Shown here one piece after another: positions 7,814-15,163 of a stretch of 27,573 nucleotides of DNA. Below the pieces are notes generated by a model, which had not been told where the DNA came from, searched no databases, and saw only the letters and a program-made list of their open reading frames with translations. This DNA is from Ruminococcus sp. CAG:488 (GTDB lineage Bacteria > Bacillota > Clostridia > Oscillospirales > Acutalibacteraceae). The position numbers and the translations under genes are program-made. The stretch is taken from NCBI GenBank assembly GCA_000434055.1, contig HF999647.1, positions 266,755 to 294,327 on the forward strand. The letters are read 5' to 3'. Each line of letters begins with the position of its first letter. The stretch's first letter is position 1.

Positions 7814-7837
7814 ACACCTATATTTTACTCGTTTTTA

Positions 7838-7866
7838 TTGCAATTTCAATAATATGGGAGTATAAT
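7838..7866 (+). promoter_or_regulatory. Sigma-A promoter of the PucR/CdaR-like regulator gene
   Basis: TTGCAA (7838-7843), 17 nt, TATAAT (7861-7866); start codon at 7920 with GGAGG ribosome site. Confidence 0.8.
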
Positions 7867-7879
7867 AATTTTGAAATAT

Positions 7880-7898
7880 ATTGTGCTGTGAGCACAAT
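7880..7898. promoter_or_regulatory. 19-bp palindrome, candidate operator
   Basis: ATTGTGCT (7880-7887), 3-nt centre GTG, AGCACAAT (7891-7898) is a perfect inverted repeat. It begins about 7 nt after the expected transcription start of the regulator gene, a position where a bound repressor would block elongation. It is consistent with autoregulation; the binding protein is unknown. Confidence 0.55.
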
Positions 7899-7919
7899 GA
7901 CATTCGGAGGTGAAAGCTC

Positions 7920-9143
7920 ATGTCTGTTGATGATAAATTGTCAATATTGACATCGGATTTTTTTGATCGGGACGATATTGATTTGCTCACTGAAGATGCC
8001 GGTAAAATCTTAGGCTGTCCGCTGATGGTGATTGATGACACTTACCGTGTGGCGGCGCATTACTCACCCGAAGGATTCAGCGACGATGTTTTCGATTCGG
8101 CAGTTAAGATTGGCGAAATTACATATGAAGCCGGTGCGCTGATAAGCGAAAGCGATGAGCTTGTCGGCGGAATGGCTGATTTTGTAGAGCTGGAGGACAG
8201 CTCATACAGCAGGAGATTTGCTCCTCTTATCAGCGGAGGAATTCGACTCGGCTATTTGATTTGCATTGATGTTGACAATAAACTCGGCAGCGTTGAGCCC
8301 GAAACATTTATACGAATAGAGAATATTTTGGCTAAGCAAATGTTTATTGAGGCAGGCAGGGTCGACAGACCGTTTGAAACAGCGGAAGAAATTATGATAC
8401 ATCTTTTGGACGGAGGATTTCAATCGCAATCATATTTTAAGCTGCAAATATCATCAACCTATCTTGCCGATTTTCATCCCGTTGCTTTTGCGTTGATTGA
8501 CTTGGTTGCTTACCGTTCGCAATATATAGGGAAAAGGCCGTTAAAGGACGAGCTGACATACAGGTTTTATGAATCTCACCCTTTCTTACATAAAGGAAAA
8601 GTGTTTATGTTTCTGCAAAAGGGATATGATCGAAAAGCTTTTGAAAAGTTGGCGGAGGAATTTCATCTTAAGGTTGTAATATCAAACCCGATAGATGAGC
8701 TTTATAACATTCCGAAAATGTATGATTTGGTGCTTGAAGCACTGAATATAGTCGTAGATGAGAGCGTCGGGCAAGGCAATGTCTTTTATGTTTCCCAATT
8801 GGCGGTTCCGATCATGCTGAACAAAATGCGAGACTATGACAAGCTTATTTCGCAAAAGATTCTTTCGCTGGCGGATTATGACAGAAGGAAGGAAAGTCAA
8901 TACTGCGAGACATTATACTATTATTTAGCATGCGATCATTCGCTTAAAGATACATGCGAAGCCCTCTTTACTCATCGAAACACGATCCTCTATCGCATAA
9001 GAAAGATGAAAGAGGATTTTGAAATTCCGCTTGATGATTCCGATTTGCATTTTAAGCTTTTGCTGGAGGTCTCATTGATCCTGCTAAAAGAAAAAGGCTC
9101 GGGATTCTTCATTTCAAAACCCGACAGCGCCGAAGAAAACTAA
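7920..9143 (+). CDS. PucR/CdaR-family transcriptional regulator
   Basis: 407-aa cytoplasmic DNA-binding regulator. The C-terminal part (about 325-390) is the PucR-type helix-turn-helix: LYYYLACDHSLKDTCEALF, then HRNTILYRIRKMKE, the strongly conserved HRNTxxYRlxK recognition signature. The N-terminal 1-150 resembles a GAF/sensor-like region (ILGCPLMVIDDTYRVAAHYS; RRFAPLISGGIRLGYLICID), found in family members that respond to small molecules. There is no sensor membrane segment. The neighbours (hsp20, glnA) do not reveal its target, since PucR-family proteins control purine, sugar-acid and amino-acid catabolism among others. A perfect palindrome just after its promoter suggests autoregulation. 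It converges on glnA, sharing a terminator hairpin. Confidence 0.85.
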   Translation: MSVDDKLSILTSDFFDRDDIDLLTEDAGKILGCPLMVIDDTYRVAAHYSPEGFSDDVFDSAVKIGEITYEAGALISESDELVGGMADFVELEDSSYSRRFAPLISGGIRLGYLICIDVDNKLGSVEPETFIRIENILAKQMFIEAGRVDRPFETAEEIMIHLLDGGFQSQSYFKLQISSTYLADFHPVAFALIDLVAYRSQYIGKRPLKDELTYRFYESHPFLHKGKVFMFLQKGYDRKAFEKLAEEFHLKVVISNPIDELYNIPKMYDLVLEALNIVVDESVGQGNVFYVSQLAVPIMLNKMRDYDKLISQKILSLADYDRRKESQYCETLYYYLACDHSLKDTCEALFTHRNTILYRIRKMKEDFEIPLDDSDLHFKLLLEVSLILLKEKGSGFFISKPDSAEEN

Positions 9144-9146
9144 AAA

Positions 9147-9181
9147 AACCCCGCACTTTGCGTAATGCAAGGTACGGGGTT
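9147..9181. terminator. Terminator between regulator gene and glnA
   Basis: AACCCCG (9147-9153) pairs with CGGGGTT (9175-9181), with weaker inner pairing. On the minus strand the stem is followed by seven Ts, so it mainly ends the yfbR-glnA transcript; on the plus strand the T run is poor. Confidence 0.75.
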
Positions 9182-9201
9182 GACTTTATAAAGAATTGAA
9201 A

Positions 9202-10539
9202 TCAGTATTTTGCAAGATAGGTGTCTATTTCCCACTGAGAGATACTGGTGCGGTAGCTGTCCCATTCGCGGCGCTTTGCTTCGATGAATTTTGTATAAAC
9301 ATGCTCGCCGAGGGATTCTTTGATGAAGTCGCTTTTTTCAAACTCGTCAATAGCCTCCTCAAGAGTGCCGGGGAGAGACTCAATTTGAGCCGCTTTGCGC
9401 TCCTCAATGCTCATGTCAAATATGTTCTTAACGGTCGATTCAGGCGGCATATAGCCCTTTTCAATTCCGTCAAGACCTGCAAGCAGGCAAAGAGCCATTT
9501 CAAGATATGGGTTGCATGAAGGGTCTGCACTTCTCAGCTCGACTCTTGTTCCCTTGCCTCTTGCGGCGGGAACGCGGACGAGGGCGGAACGGTTTGACGC
9601 CGACCATGCGATATAGACGGGAGCTTCGTAGCCCGGAACCAGTCTCTTATATGAATTGACAAGCGGATTATTGATGGCTGTTGTTGCTTTAATATGCTTC
9701 ATGATACCTGCGACAAAGTGGAGAGCTGTCTCCGAAAGTCCGTACTGTCCGTTAGGGTCACAGAAGGCATTGTTGCCGTCTTTATCAAAGAGGGACATAT
9801 TTGTGTGCATACCCGAGCCTGCAATGCCAAAAATCGGCTTCGGCATAAAGGTTGCATAGAGATTATGAAGCTGGGCATATTTTTTTACAACGTATTTAAA
9901 TGTCATTACTTTATCTGCAATGCTGAGAACATCGCCGTATTTGAAATCAATCTCGTGCTGACCCTCGGCACACTCATGGTGGGAGGCTTCAATTTCAAAG
10001 CCCATATCCTCAAGAGCTACACACATATCACGTCGGCAGTCGCCGCCGAGGTCAACGTTATCAAGGTCAAAGTAGCCTGCTTTATCGTGAGTTTTGGTTG
10101 TCGGTCTGCCCTCGTCGTCCGTATGGAAAAGGAAGAACTCAAGCTCAGGACCGACGTTGAATTTATATCCCATGTCATCAGCTTTTTTGATTGCGCGTTT
10201 GAGCACGTTTCTCGGGTCGCCGATGAATGGCGTTCTGTCCGAGCAGTAAACGTCGCAAATAAGACGTGCTGTTTTGCCGTCGGAAAGATGATTCCACGGA
10301 AGAACAACGAATGAGTCGTAATCGGGATAGAGATACATATCCGACTCTTCAATACGAACAAAGCCCTCAATGGAAGAACCGTCGGTCATGCACTCGTTGT
10401 CAAGAGCCTTTTCAAGCTGATTGACTGTGATTGCAACATTTTTCATGCAGCCCAGAATATCCGTGAATTGAAGTCGCACGAATCTGACGTTTTGCTCTCT
10501 CGCCATTCTGAGAATGTCTTCTTTTGTGTACTTACCCAT
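9202..10539 (-). CDS. glnA: Glutamine synthetase, type I
   Basis: Condenses ammonia and glutamate to glutamine using ATP; a cytoplasmic dodecamer in known GSI enzymes. I chose the ATG at 10539 (445 aa, the normal Firmicute GSI-alpha length) because GAGAGAGG precedes it. The 29-codon longer frame overlaps the upstream gene. Landmarks are DGSSIEGF with ESDMYLYPD near the N-terminus, the metal/ATP motif VGPELEFFLF, ASHHECAEGQHEIDF, the glutamate-binding AGSGMHTNMSLF, and NSYKRLVPGYEAP. It has the short form without the insertion and adenylylation region typical of GSI-beta, so feedback control rather than adenylylation is expected. It follows yfbR by 29 nt. No GlnR-type operator is apparent, and no separate promoter is obvious. 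Confidence 0.96.
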   Translation of the reverse strand: MGKYTKEDILRMAREQNVRFVRLQFTDILGCMKNVAITVNQLEKALDNECMTDGSSIEGFVRIEESDMYLYPDYDSFVVLPWNHLSDGKTARLICDVYCSDRTPFIGDPRNVLKRAIKKADDMGYKFNVGPELEFFLFHTDDEGRPTTKTHDKAGYFDLDNVDLGGDCRRDMCVALEDMGFEIEASHHECAEGQHEIDFKYGDVLSIADKVMTFKYVVKKYAQLHNLYATFMPKPIFGIAGSGMHTNMSLFDKDGNNAFCDPNGQYGLSETALHFVAGIMKHIKATTAINNPLVNSYKRLVPGYEAPVYIAWSASNRSALVRVPAARGKGTRVELRSADPSCNPYLEMALCLLAGLDGIEKGYMPPESTVKNIFDMSIEERKAAQIESLPGTLEEAIDEFEKSDFIKESLGEHVYTKFIEAKRREWDSYRTSISQWEIDTYLAKY

Positions 10540-10568
10540 ATTGATACCTCTCTCAAATAATAATGACT

Positions 10569-11156
10569 TTAGTTCATTTCGTCGAGCGTCAAGCTGTAGC
10601 TCGGAAGAAAATCCTCCATGAAGCACTTGACCTCGGGCATATCCAGAGCCTCAAGCCCCTTTAGATTTGTTTTCGCCGCTTTGTCAAAGTCGTGATTACC
10701 CGCCTTTGATTCTTCAATGCATTTTGTATAGGCACAGATTTTGTCCGCCGCCTTGACGAATTTCCAGAGCTGACGGTCGGCTTCCTGCTTGATAAAGAAC
10801 GGTTTGTATTCCTCGCGGATATCCTCCGGAATCATCTCCAAAAGTGCCTTGCAGGCGTCGTCTTCAACGCAGTTGTAAGCGTCACGAATCTGCTTGCTGT
10901 AATACTTGACGGGGGTCGGCATATCACCGGTGATAATCTCGGGAGCATCATGGAATACTCCGAGGACCGCCACACGCTCGGCATTGACATTGCCGCCGAA
11001 ACGCTTGTTGTGAATAACGGCGAGCGAGTGAGCCACGGTTGCGACCTCAAGCGAATGCTCGCTGATGTTCTCCATATATGTGTTCCTCATCAGCGCCCAG
11101 CGGTTGATATATTTCATTCTTGAAAGCATTGCAAAAAAATGATAGTTTTTGCTCAT
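10569..11156 (-). CDS. YfbR-like HD-domain 5'-nucleotidase
   Basis: 195 aa from the ATG at 11156 (GAGAGAGGG upstream); a 15-codon extension lacks a ribosome site. The protein matches the YfbR 5'-deoxynucleotidase group of HD phosphohydrolases: R19-W20, H34 in ISEHS, and the H69-D70 pair in FHDAPEIITGDMPTPVKYY, with a later acidic cluster before KAADKICAY. Known members remove the 5' phosphate from deoxynucleoside monophosphates, helping balance dNTP pools, with a divalent metal held by the HD residues. Its own sigma-A promoter lies about 60 nt upstream, and glnA follows on the same strand, so glnA is probably read from this promoter. The enzyme class is secure; exact substrate is inferred. 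Confidence 0.88.
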   Translation of the reverse strand: MSKNYHFFAMLSRMKYINRWALMRNTYMENISEHSLEVATVAHSLAVIHNKRFGGNVNAERVAVLGVFHDAPEIITGDMPTPVKYYSKQIRDAYNCVEDDACKALLEMIPEDIREEYKPFFIKQEADRQLWKFVKAADKICAYTKCIEESKAGNHDFDKAAKTNLKGLEALDMPEVKCFMEDFLPSYSLTLDEMN

Positions 11157-11217
11157 TAAAGCACCCTCTCTCGGTAAAACATTGAGAAATTTCAACGACA
11201 ATCACCTTAATAAAAAA

Positions 11218-11246
11218 ATTTTAACATACAGCGACATCTTTTGCAA
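11218..11246 (-). promoter_or_regulatory. Sigma-A promoter of yfbR-glnA
   Basis: Minus strand: TTGCAA (11241-11246), 17-nt spacer, TAAAAT (11218-11223), about 60 nt before the yfbR start. Confidence 0.7.
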
Positions 11247-11274
11247 GGAAATTCTTTCTTTTTTCCTTTATATG

Positions 11275-11283
11275 TGATACAAT
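11275..11283 (+). promoter_or_regulatory. Extended -10 element, likely promoter of the yhaM operon
   Basis: TG-A-TACAAT, an extended -10, lies 32 nt before the yhaM start codon; the -35 region (TTTCTT area) is poor. It diverges from the yfbR promoter, the two sharing about 60 bp. Confidence 0.4.
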
Positions 11284-11315
11284 CAATATATATTTATCTC
11301 ATAGGGGAGGTTCAT

Positions 11316-12287
11316 ATGAATTTCATTGAAATAAACGACAACGGCACGGTAGAAGGCTTTTGCCTTGTAAAAAATCTTGAGGTTAAAAAAACCGCTAAAG
11401 GTATTCCTTATCTTGACCTTATTCTGACGGACAGCTCGGGCGAAATCGGAGCAAAGCTCTGGGACTATAAGGAAGAGGTTTTCGGATTTATAAAACAAAA
11501 TTCGCTGCTGAAGGTTCGAGGCTCAATCTCAATGTTTAACGATGCGCCGCAGATGCGACTTGACAGAGTTCGCCTTGCAAACGAAAACGACGGCGTTCGC
11601 ATTGAGGATTATGTTCCGAGTGCGGAATATAACGGAGAGGCAATGTATTCGGCGATCGTTGATGTTGTCAATGATTTTGAAAACGCACAGCTCAAAACTC
11701 TTGTTATGGCGGTGCTTGAGCAGAACAAGACGGCAATGCTCTATTGGCCGGCGGCGTTCAAGCTCCACCATGCAATCAGGGGCGGACTTCTCTATCATAC
11801 GCTTTCAATCCTCAGAATGGCGCAGAGTATAGCTGAGATTTATCCCTCGGTAGAAAAGGATTTGCTTTTCTCGGGCGTTATCCTGCATGACGTTGCAAAA
11901 ATCGGTGAATTTGAGGTTTCGGAAACGGGAATTGCATCCGGCTACACGGTAGAGGGAACACTTATCGGCCACCTTGTTAAGGGCGCAATGAATATTGAAA
12001 AAATCGGAGAAGAGCTCGGAACGGACAGAGAGCTGTTGACGCTCATTGAGCATATGGTGATTTCTCACCACGGTGAGCCTGAGTTCGGAGCGGCGGTCAG
12101 ACCGATGTTCCTTGAAGCGGAAATCCTATCGCAGCTTGACTTGCTTGACGCAAGAATATATGAGATTTCGCAGGCGGTTTCCGAGGTTGAGTCTGGCGAT
12201 TTCACGCCGAGACAGTGGGCGCTTGAAAACAGAAAGCTTTACAATCACGGACTTAAAGAAATCAAGCCGAAAGCGGACTTGCTTTGA
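11316..12287 (+). CDS. yhaM: YhaM-family 3'-5' exoribonuclease
   Basis: 323 aa from the ATG at 11316, chosen for the GGGGAGG 6 nt upstream; the longer frame begins in front of the promoter. Residues 1-90 form an OB-fold nucleic-acid-binding domain (IPYLDLILTDSSGEIGAKLWD; LLKVRGSISMFNDAPQM). Residues 150-280 form an HD phosphohydrolase domain: HHAIRGGLLYHTLSIL (H161), LHDVAKIGEF (H191, D192), H219, the EHMVISHHG cluster (H246, H251, H252), and acidic residues near 275-278. Characterised YhaM degrades RNA 3' to 5' with manganese and trims 3' overhangs. It is the first gene of a four-gene operon, with the next start only 14 nt after its stop. Confidence 0.9.
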   Translation: MNFIEINDNGTVEGFCLVKNLEVKKTAKGIPYLDLILTDSSGEIGAKLWDYKEEVFGFIKQNSLLKVRGSISMFNDAPQMRLDRVRLANENDGVRIEDYVPSAEYNGEAMYSAIVDVVNDFENAQLKTLVMAVLEQNKTAMLYWPAAFKLHHAIRGGLLYHTLSILRMAQSIAEIYPSVEKDLLFSGVILHDVAKIGEFEVSETGIASGYTVEGTLIGHLVKGAMNIEKIGEELGTDRELLTLIEHMVISHHGEPEFGAAVRPMFLEAEILSQLDLLDARIYEISQAVSEVESGDFTPRQWALENRKLYNHGLKEIKPKADLL

Positions 12288-12301
12288 ACGGAGGAGTAAG
12301 C

Positions 12302-13417
12302 ATGAAAAAAATAATCAGTATTTTATTGGCAGTTGTTCTTTTTGTCGGCTGCACGTCGCTCGCCTTTGCAGAGAATGACAACACGATAAAGGGAACGCTG
12401 AACCTTGTTTCGTTCAATGTTGACGGACTTCCCATTCCCGCGGCGCTTTCTTCAACCAAGCGTGACCCGATCAAGGCGACCGGGCTTATTGCAAAGCAAA
12501 TCAATGCATCCGACTGCGATATTCTCAGCGTACAGGAGGATTTTAACCTCCACCCGATTCTTGAGAAGAATCTTGACATGAAATATGCAACGCTGACGAG
12601 CGGCGGAGTTGCCGTCGGAGACGGGCTGAATTTCTTCTCAAAATATCCTGTTTATAACGTTGGCAGAGTTCCGTGGAGAACGGCATACGGCGTGTACGAC
12701 TGCGGCTCGGACGAGCTGACGCCGAAGGGTATACTCTATTGTACGGTTGAGATAGCCGACGGAGTCTTTATTGATGTTTACAATATTCATGCCGACGCAT
12801 GGGAGGATGAAAAGTCCATGCTTGCAAAGGCCGATCAATTTGACCAGCTTATCGAGCTTGTTGAGGAACATTCGGGTGCGGACAGGGCTGTTATTTTGAC
12901 GGGTGATTTTAATACAAACTACACTGTTTTCCGTGCCGGATATCAGAACGGAACATATAAAATCGATCTTTGTCAAAAGCTCATTGACAACTTTGTCGGC
13001 AAGGGCTTTAAGGACGCTTGGATCGAATATAATGTTGACGGAAACTATGACATTACCTATTCCGAGATGTGGGAGCGTTACGGATGTGACTATCAGAGAA
13101 CATGGGATACACTCGACCATGTTTATTATCGTGACGGTGCAGGTGTTTCTTTTGAATTGCTTGAAGCGGTTTATGACGGCTTCGACTGCGACGGGATTTC
13201 ATGGAACGGACATCTTTCCGACCATGCGGCAGTCAGAACAAAGCTTGCCTACACCGTAAATCCGGATGAGGTAAAGCCGATTGAAAGCAAGAATACCGAA
13301 ACCTTTAACCTCAACGATTACATTGTGACGGCAGTTAAAACAATTGCGAAGGTGCTTTTTAAGGCGATAATCAATATCCCTGAGCTTATTAAGAACGGCA
13401 TCGGCTGGATCAAATAA
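12302..13417 (+). CDS. Secreted endonuclease/exonuclease/phosphatase (EEP) family phosphodiesterase
   Basis: 371 aa from the ATG at 12302 with GGAGGAG before it. The N-terminus is a signal peptide; cleavage near AFA at 21-23 is likeliest, though FVGC at 14-17 leaves a lipoprotein possible. All EEP (DNase I-like) active-site motifs are present: SFNVDGLP (N39), VQED (metal ligand E79), NIHADAW (H163), GDFNTN (D202, N204), LDHVYY (D272) and SDHAAV (S306-D307-H308). The superfamily includes neutral sphingomyelinases, nucleases and phosphatases, and I cannot fix the substrate. Residues about 337-371 form a lysine-bearing amphipathic segment. It is oddly placed between yhaM and prmA in one operon (gaps of 14 and 9 nt), the only exported product there. 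Confidence 0.85.
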   Translation: MKKIISILLAVVLFVGCTSLAFAENDNTIKGTLNLVSFNVDGLPIPAALSSTKRDPIKATGLIAKQINASDCDILSVQEDFNLHPILEKNLDMKYATLTSGGVAVGDGLNFFSKYPVYNVGRVPWRTAYGVYDCGSDELTPKGILYCTVEIADGVFIDVYNIHADAWEDEKSMLAKADQFDQLIELVEEHSGADRAVILTGDFNTNYTVFRAGYQNGTYKIDLCQKLIDNFVGKGFKDAWIEYNVDGNYDITYSEMWERYGCDYQRTWDTLDHVYYRDGAGVSFELLEAVYDGFDCDGISWNGHLSDHAAVRTKLAYTVNPDEVKPIESKNTETFNLNDYIVTAVKTIAKVLFKAIINIPELIKNGIGWIK

Positions 13418-13426
13418 GGAGATTCT

Positions 13427-14353
13427 ATGGACTGGACAGAAGTAAAAATTAACATTGATTCAAAGGACGTGGAAACGGCAGGCAACATCGCTCAAATGGT
13501 TGTTCCGTACGGAATTTATATTGAGGATTACAGCGACCTTGAACAGGCGGCATGGGAAATTGCCCATATCGACTTGATTGATGAGGATCTGCTTAAAAAG
13601 GACAGGAACAAGGCGACAATTCATATTTATATTTCTCCCGAGGAGAGTCCTGCCGAGGCGGTTGCTTTTCTTTCCGAACGCTATAATGCGGAGGGTATTA
13701 AGCATGAGATCGACCTCAGCGTGTGCCGCAATCAGGATTGGGAAAATAACTGGAAAGAGTATTTCAAGCCGATGCCTGTCGGTCAAAAGCTGCTGATTCG
13801 TCCTGTTTGGGATAACGACTATGATCCGCAGGGCAGAACGGTGCTTGATATCGAACCCGGACTTGCCTTCGGCAGCGGAGAACACGACACAACACGGCTT
13901 TGTCTTGAAACGCTTGAAAATCACATAACGCCAGATACGGAGCTGCTTGATATCGGATGCGGAAGCGGAATCCTCGGCATTGCCGGTCTGTTGCTCGGCG
14001 CAAGGAGTGCGACGGGGGTTGATATCGACGAGCTTGCGGTTAAGACGGCAAGGGAAAACGGCGAAATGAATGGCTTCACAGAGCCGAAATATACGGTATT
14101 TCAGGGTAACCTGACCGATAAGGTCAGCGGCAAATACGACGTTGTTGTTGCAAACATTGTTGCTGATATCATTGTGATGTTTACAAAGGATGTCGGCAGA
14201 TTTCTCAAGGATGACGGAATTTATATAACATCCGGAATTATTGACACGAGGGAGCAGGACGTTCTCGATGCTTTTGAAAAGTACGGCTTTGAGGTCGTCG
14301 GCAGACATGAAAGCTGCGGCTGGCTCTGCTTTGAAACGAGGTTGAAAAAATAA
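13427..14353 (+). CDS. prmA: Ribosomal protein L11 methyltransferase
   Basis: 308-aa S-adenosylmethionine-dependent enzyme that trimethylates ribosomal protein L11. The N-terminal substrate-recognition domain includes GIYIEDYSDLEQ. The linker FGSGEHDTT (148-156) matches the PrmA FGTGxHxTT signature. The methyltransferase core has LLDIGCGSGILGIAGLLLGA (motif I, from about 173) and VVANIVADII (the NxxA/D catalytic region). The start has AAGGAG 6 nt upstream and sits 9 nt after the EEP gene. The stop codon overlaps the start of the SGNH gene by one base (TAATG), implying translational coupling. Confidence 0.95.
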   Translation: MDWTEVKINIDSKDVETAGNIAQMVVPYGIYIEDYSDLEQAAWEIAHIDLIDEDLLKKDRNKATIHIYISPEESPAEAVAFLSERYNAEGIKHEIDLSVCRNQDWENNWKEYFKPMPVGQKLLIRPVWDNDYDPQGRTVLDIEPGLAFGSGEHDTTRLCLETLENHITPDTELLDIGCGSGILGIAGLLLGARSATGVDIDELAVKTARENGEMNGFTEPKYTVFQGNLTDKVSGKYDVVVANIVADIIVMFTKDVGRFLKDDGIYITSGIIDTREQDVLDAFEKYGFEVVGRHESCGWLCFETRLKK

Positions 14354-15084
14354 TGTATCTTGACGGTAATGATATAGTTCTTTTTTCGGGTGATTCGATA
14401 ACCGACGGCAACCGCGGACGAAAAATGGATTGTAACCACATAATGGGTCACGGATATCAGTTCATCCTTGCGGCGAAGGCGGCATATGAAAATTACGAGC
14501 GCAGGCCTAAATTTATCAACAAAGGCTATTCGGGAGCAACAACGGCAAATCTGCTTGAAACATGGCAGGAGGACGTAATCGACAACGCTCCGACAGTGCT
14601 GAGTATACTTGTGGGAACGAACGACGGACTTTTCGGATTTTTAAACGGATTATCGCTCAAAGAGGTTGAGGGTACTTACGAAAAAAACCTCACAAGAATG
14701 ATTGAGCTGACGAGACGCGCTCTGCCGCATACAAAAATAATTGTTTGTGAGCCTTTTTATTTTCCTCTTTCAAAGGACGATTTATCCTATCGCTACACGC
14801 CGCATGTTGAATGTGAAGTTGACTATGGCAGACCCGACAGAGACGAAACGCAGGAAGCCATGGATTATAAATCCGCTGCAATTCAACTGACGAGAGCGGC
14901 GGCAAGAAGGGTCGCCGAAAGCTCGGCGGAAGTTTTTGTTCCCCTCTACGATAAGTTCTCGGAGAAGATTGCAGGTTCAAAAACCGAATATTTTATGTGG
15001 GACGGAACTCACCCGTCAATCGCAGGACACATGCTTATTGCCGAGGAATGGGAAAAAGCAGTTGAAAAGGCAAATATTTTTTAA
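14353..15084 (+). CDS. SGNH/GDSL-family hydrolase, cytoplasmic
   Basis: 243 aa with the SGNH blocks: FSGDSITDGN (nucleophile S15), KGYSGATTANLL (block II glycine), LVGTNDGLFG (block III asparagine) and WDGTHPSIAGH (D217, H220). There is no signal peptide, so it acts inside the cell, typically as an acyl or sugar-acetyl esterase; substrate unknown. Its ATG overlaps the prmA stop by one base, so translation is probably coupled. It is the last gene of the yhaM operon. A weak hairpin follows before the next promoter. Confidence 0.9.
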   Translation: MYLDGNDIVLFSGDSITDGNRGRKMDCNHIMGHGYQFILAAKAAYENYERRPKFINKGYSGATTANLLETWQEDVIDNAPTVLSILVGTNDGLFGFLNGLSLKEVEGTYEKNLTRMIELTRRALPHTKIIVCEPFYFPLSKDDLSYRYTPHVECEVDYGRPDRDETQEAMDYKSAAIQLTRAAARRVAESSAEVFVPLYDKFSEKIAGSKTEYFMWDGTHPSIAGHMLIAEEWEKAVEKANIF

Positions 15085-15092
15085 AAATATTT

Positions 15093-15122
15093 ATATAACC
15101 ACTTGTAAAAGCACGGTTATAT
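15093..15122 (+). promoter_or_regulatory. Hairpin overlapping the alcohol dehydrogenase promoter
   Basis: ATATAACC (15093-15100) pairs with GGTTATAT (15115-15122), 14-nt loop. The loop holds the -35 hexamer of the next promoter and the right arm lies in its spacer. There is no long T run, so as a terminator of the upstream operon it would be weak; it could instead be an operator. Confidence 0.4.
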
Positions 15123-15132
15123 TTGGTAAAAT
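15103..15132 (+). promoter_or_regulatory. Promoter of the alcohol dehydrogenase gene
   Basis: TTGTAA (15103-15108), 18-nt spacer, TAAAAT (15127-15132), 31 nt before the start codon. Confidence 0.6.
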
Positions 15133-15163
15133 AAACTTATTAAAATGAAAAGAGGTCTTTTTT

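Noticed and set aside
9694..10314. 206-aa plus-strand reading frame
   Set aside because: Antisense shadow of glnA, whose minus-strand protein is unmistakable.
12302..12370. Lipoprotein processing of the EEP protein at FVGC
   Set aside because: The -3 position is Phe and a good signal peptidase I site (AFA) follows, so ordinary secretion is likelier, though not proven.
13460..14308. 282-aa minus-strand reading frame
   Set aside because: Antisense shadow of prmA.
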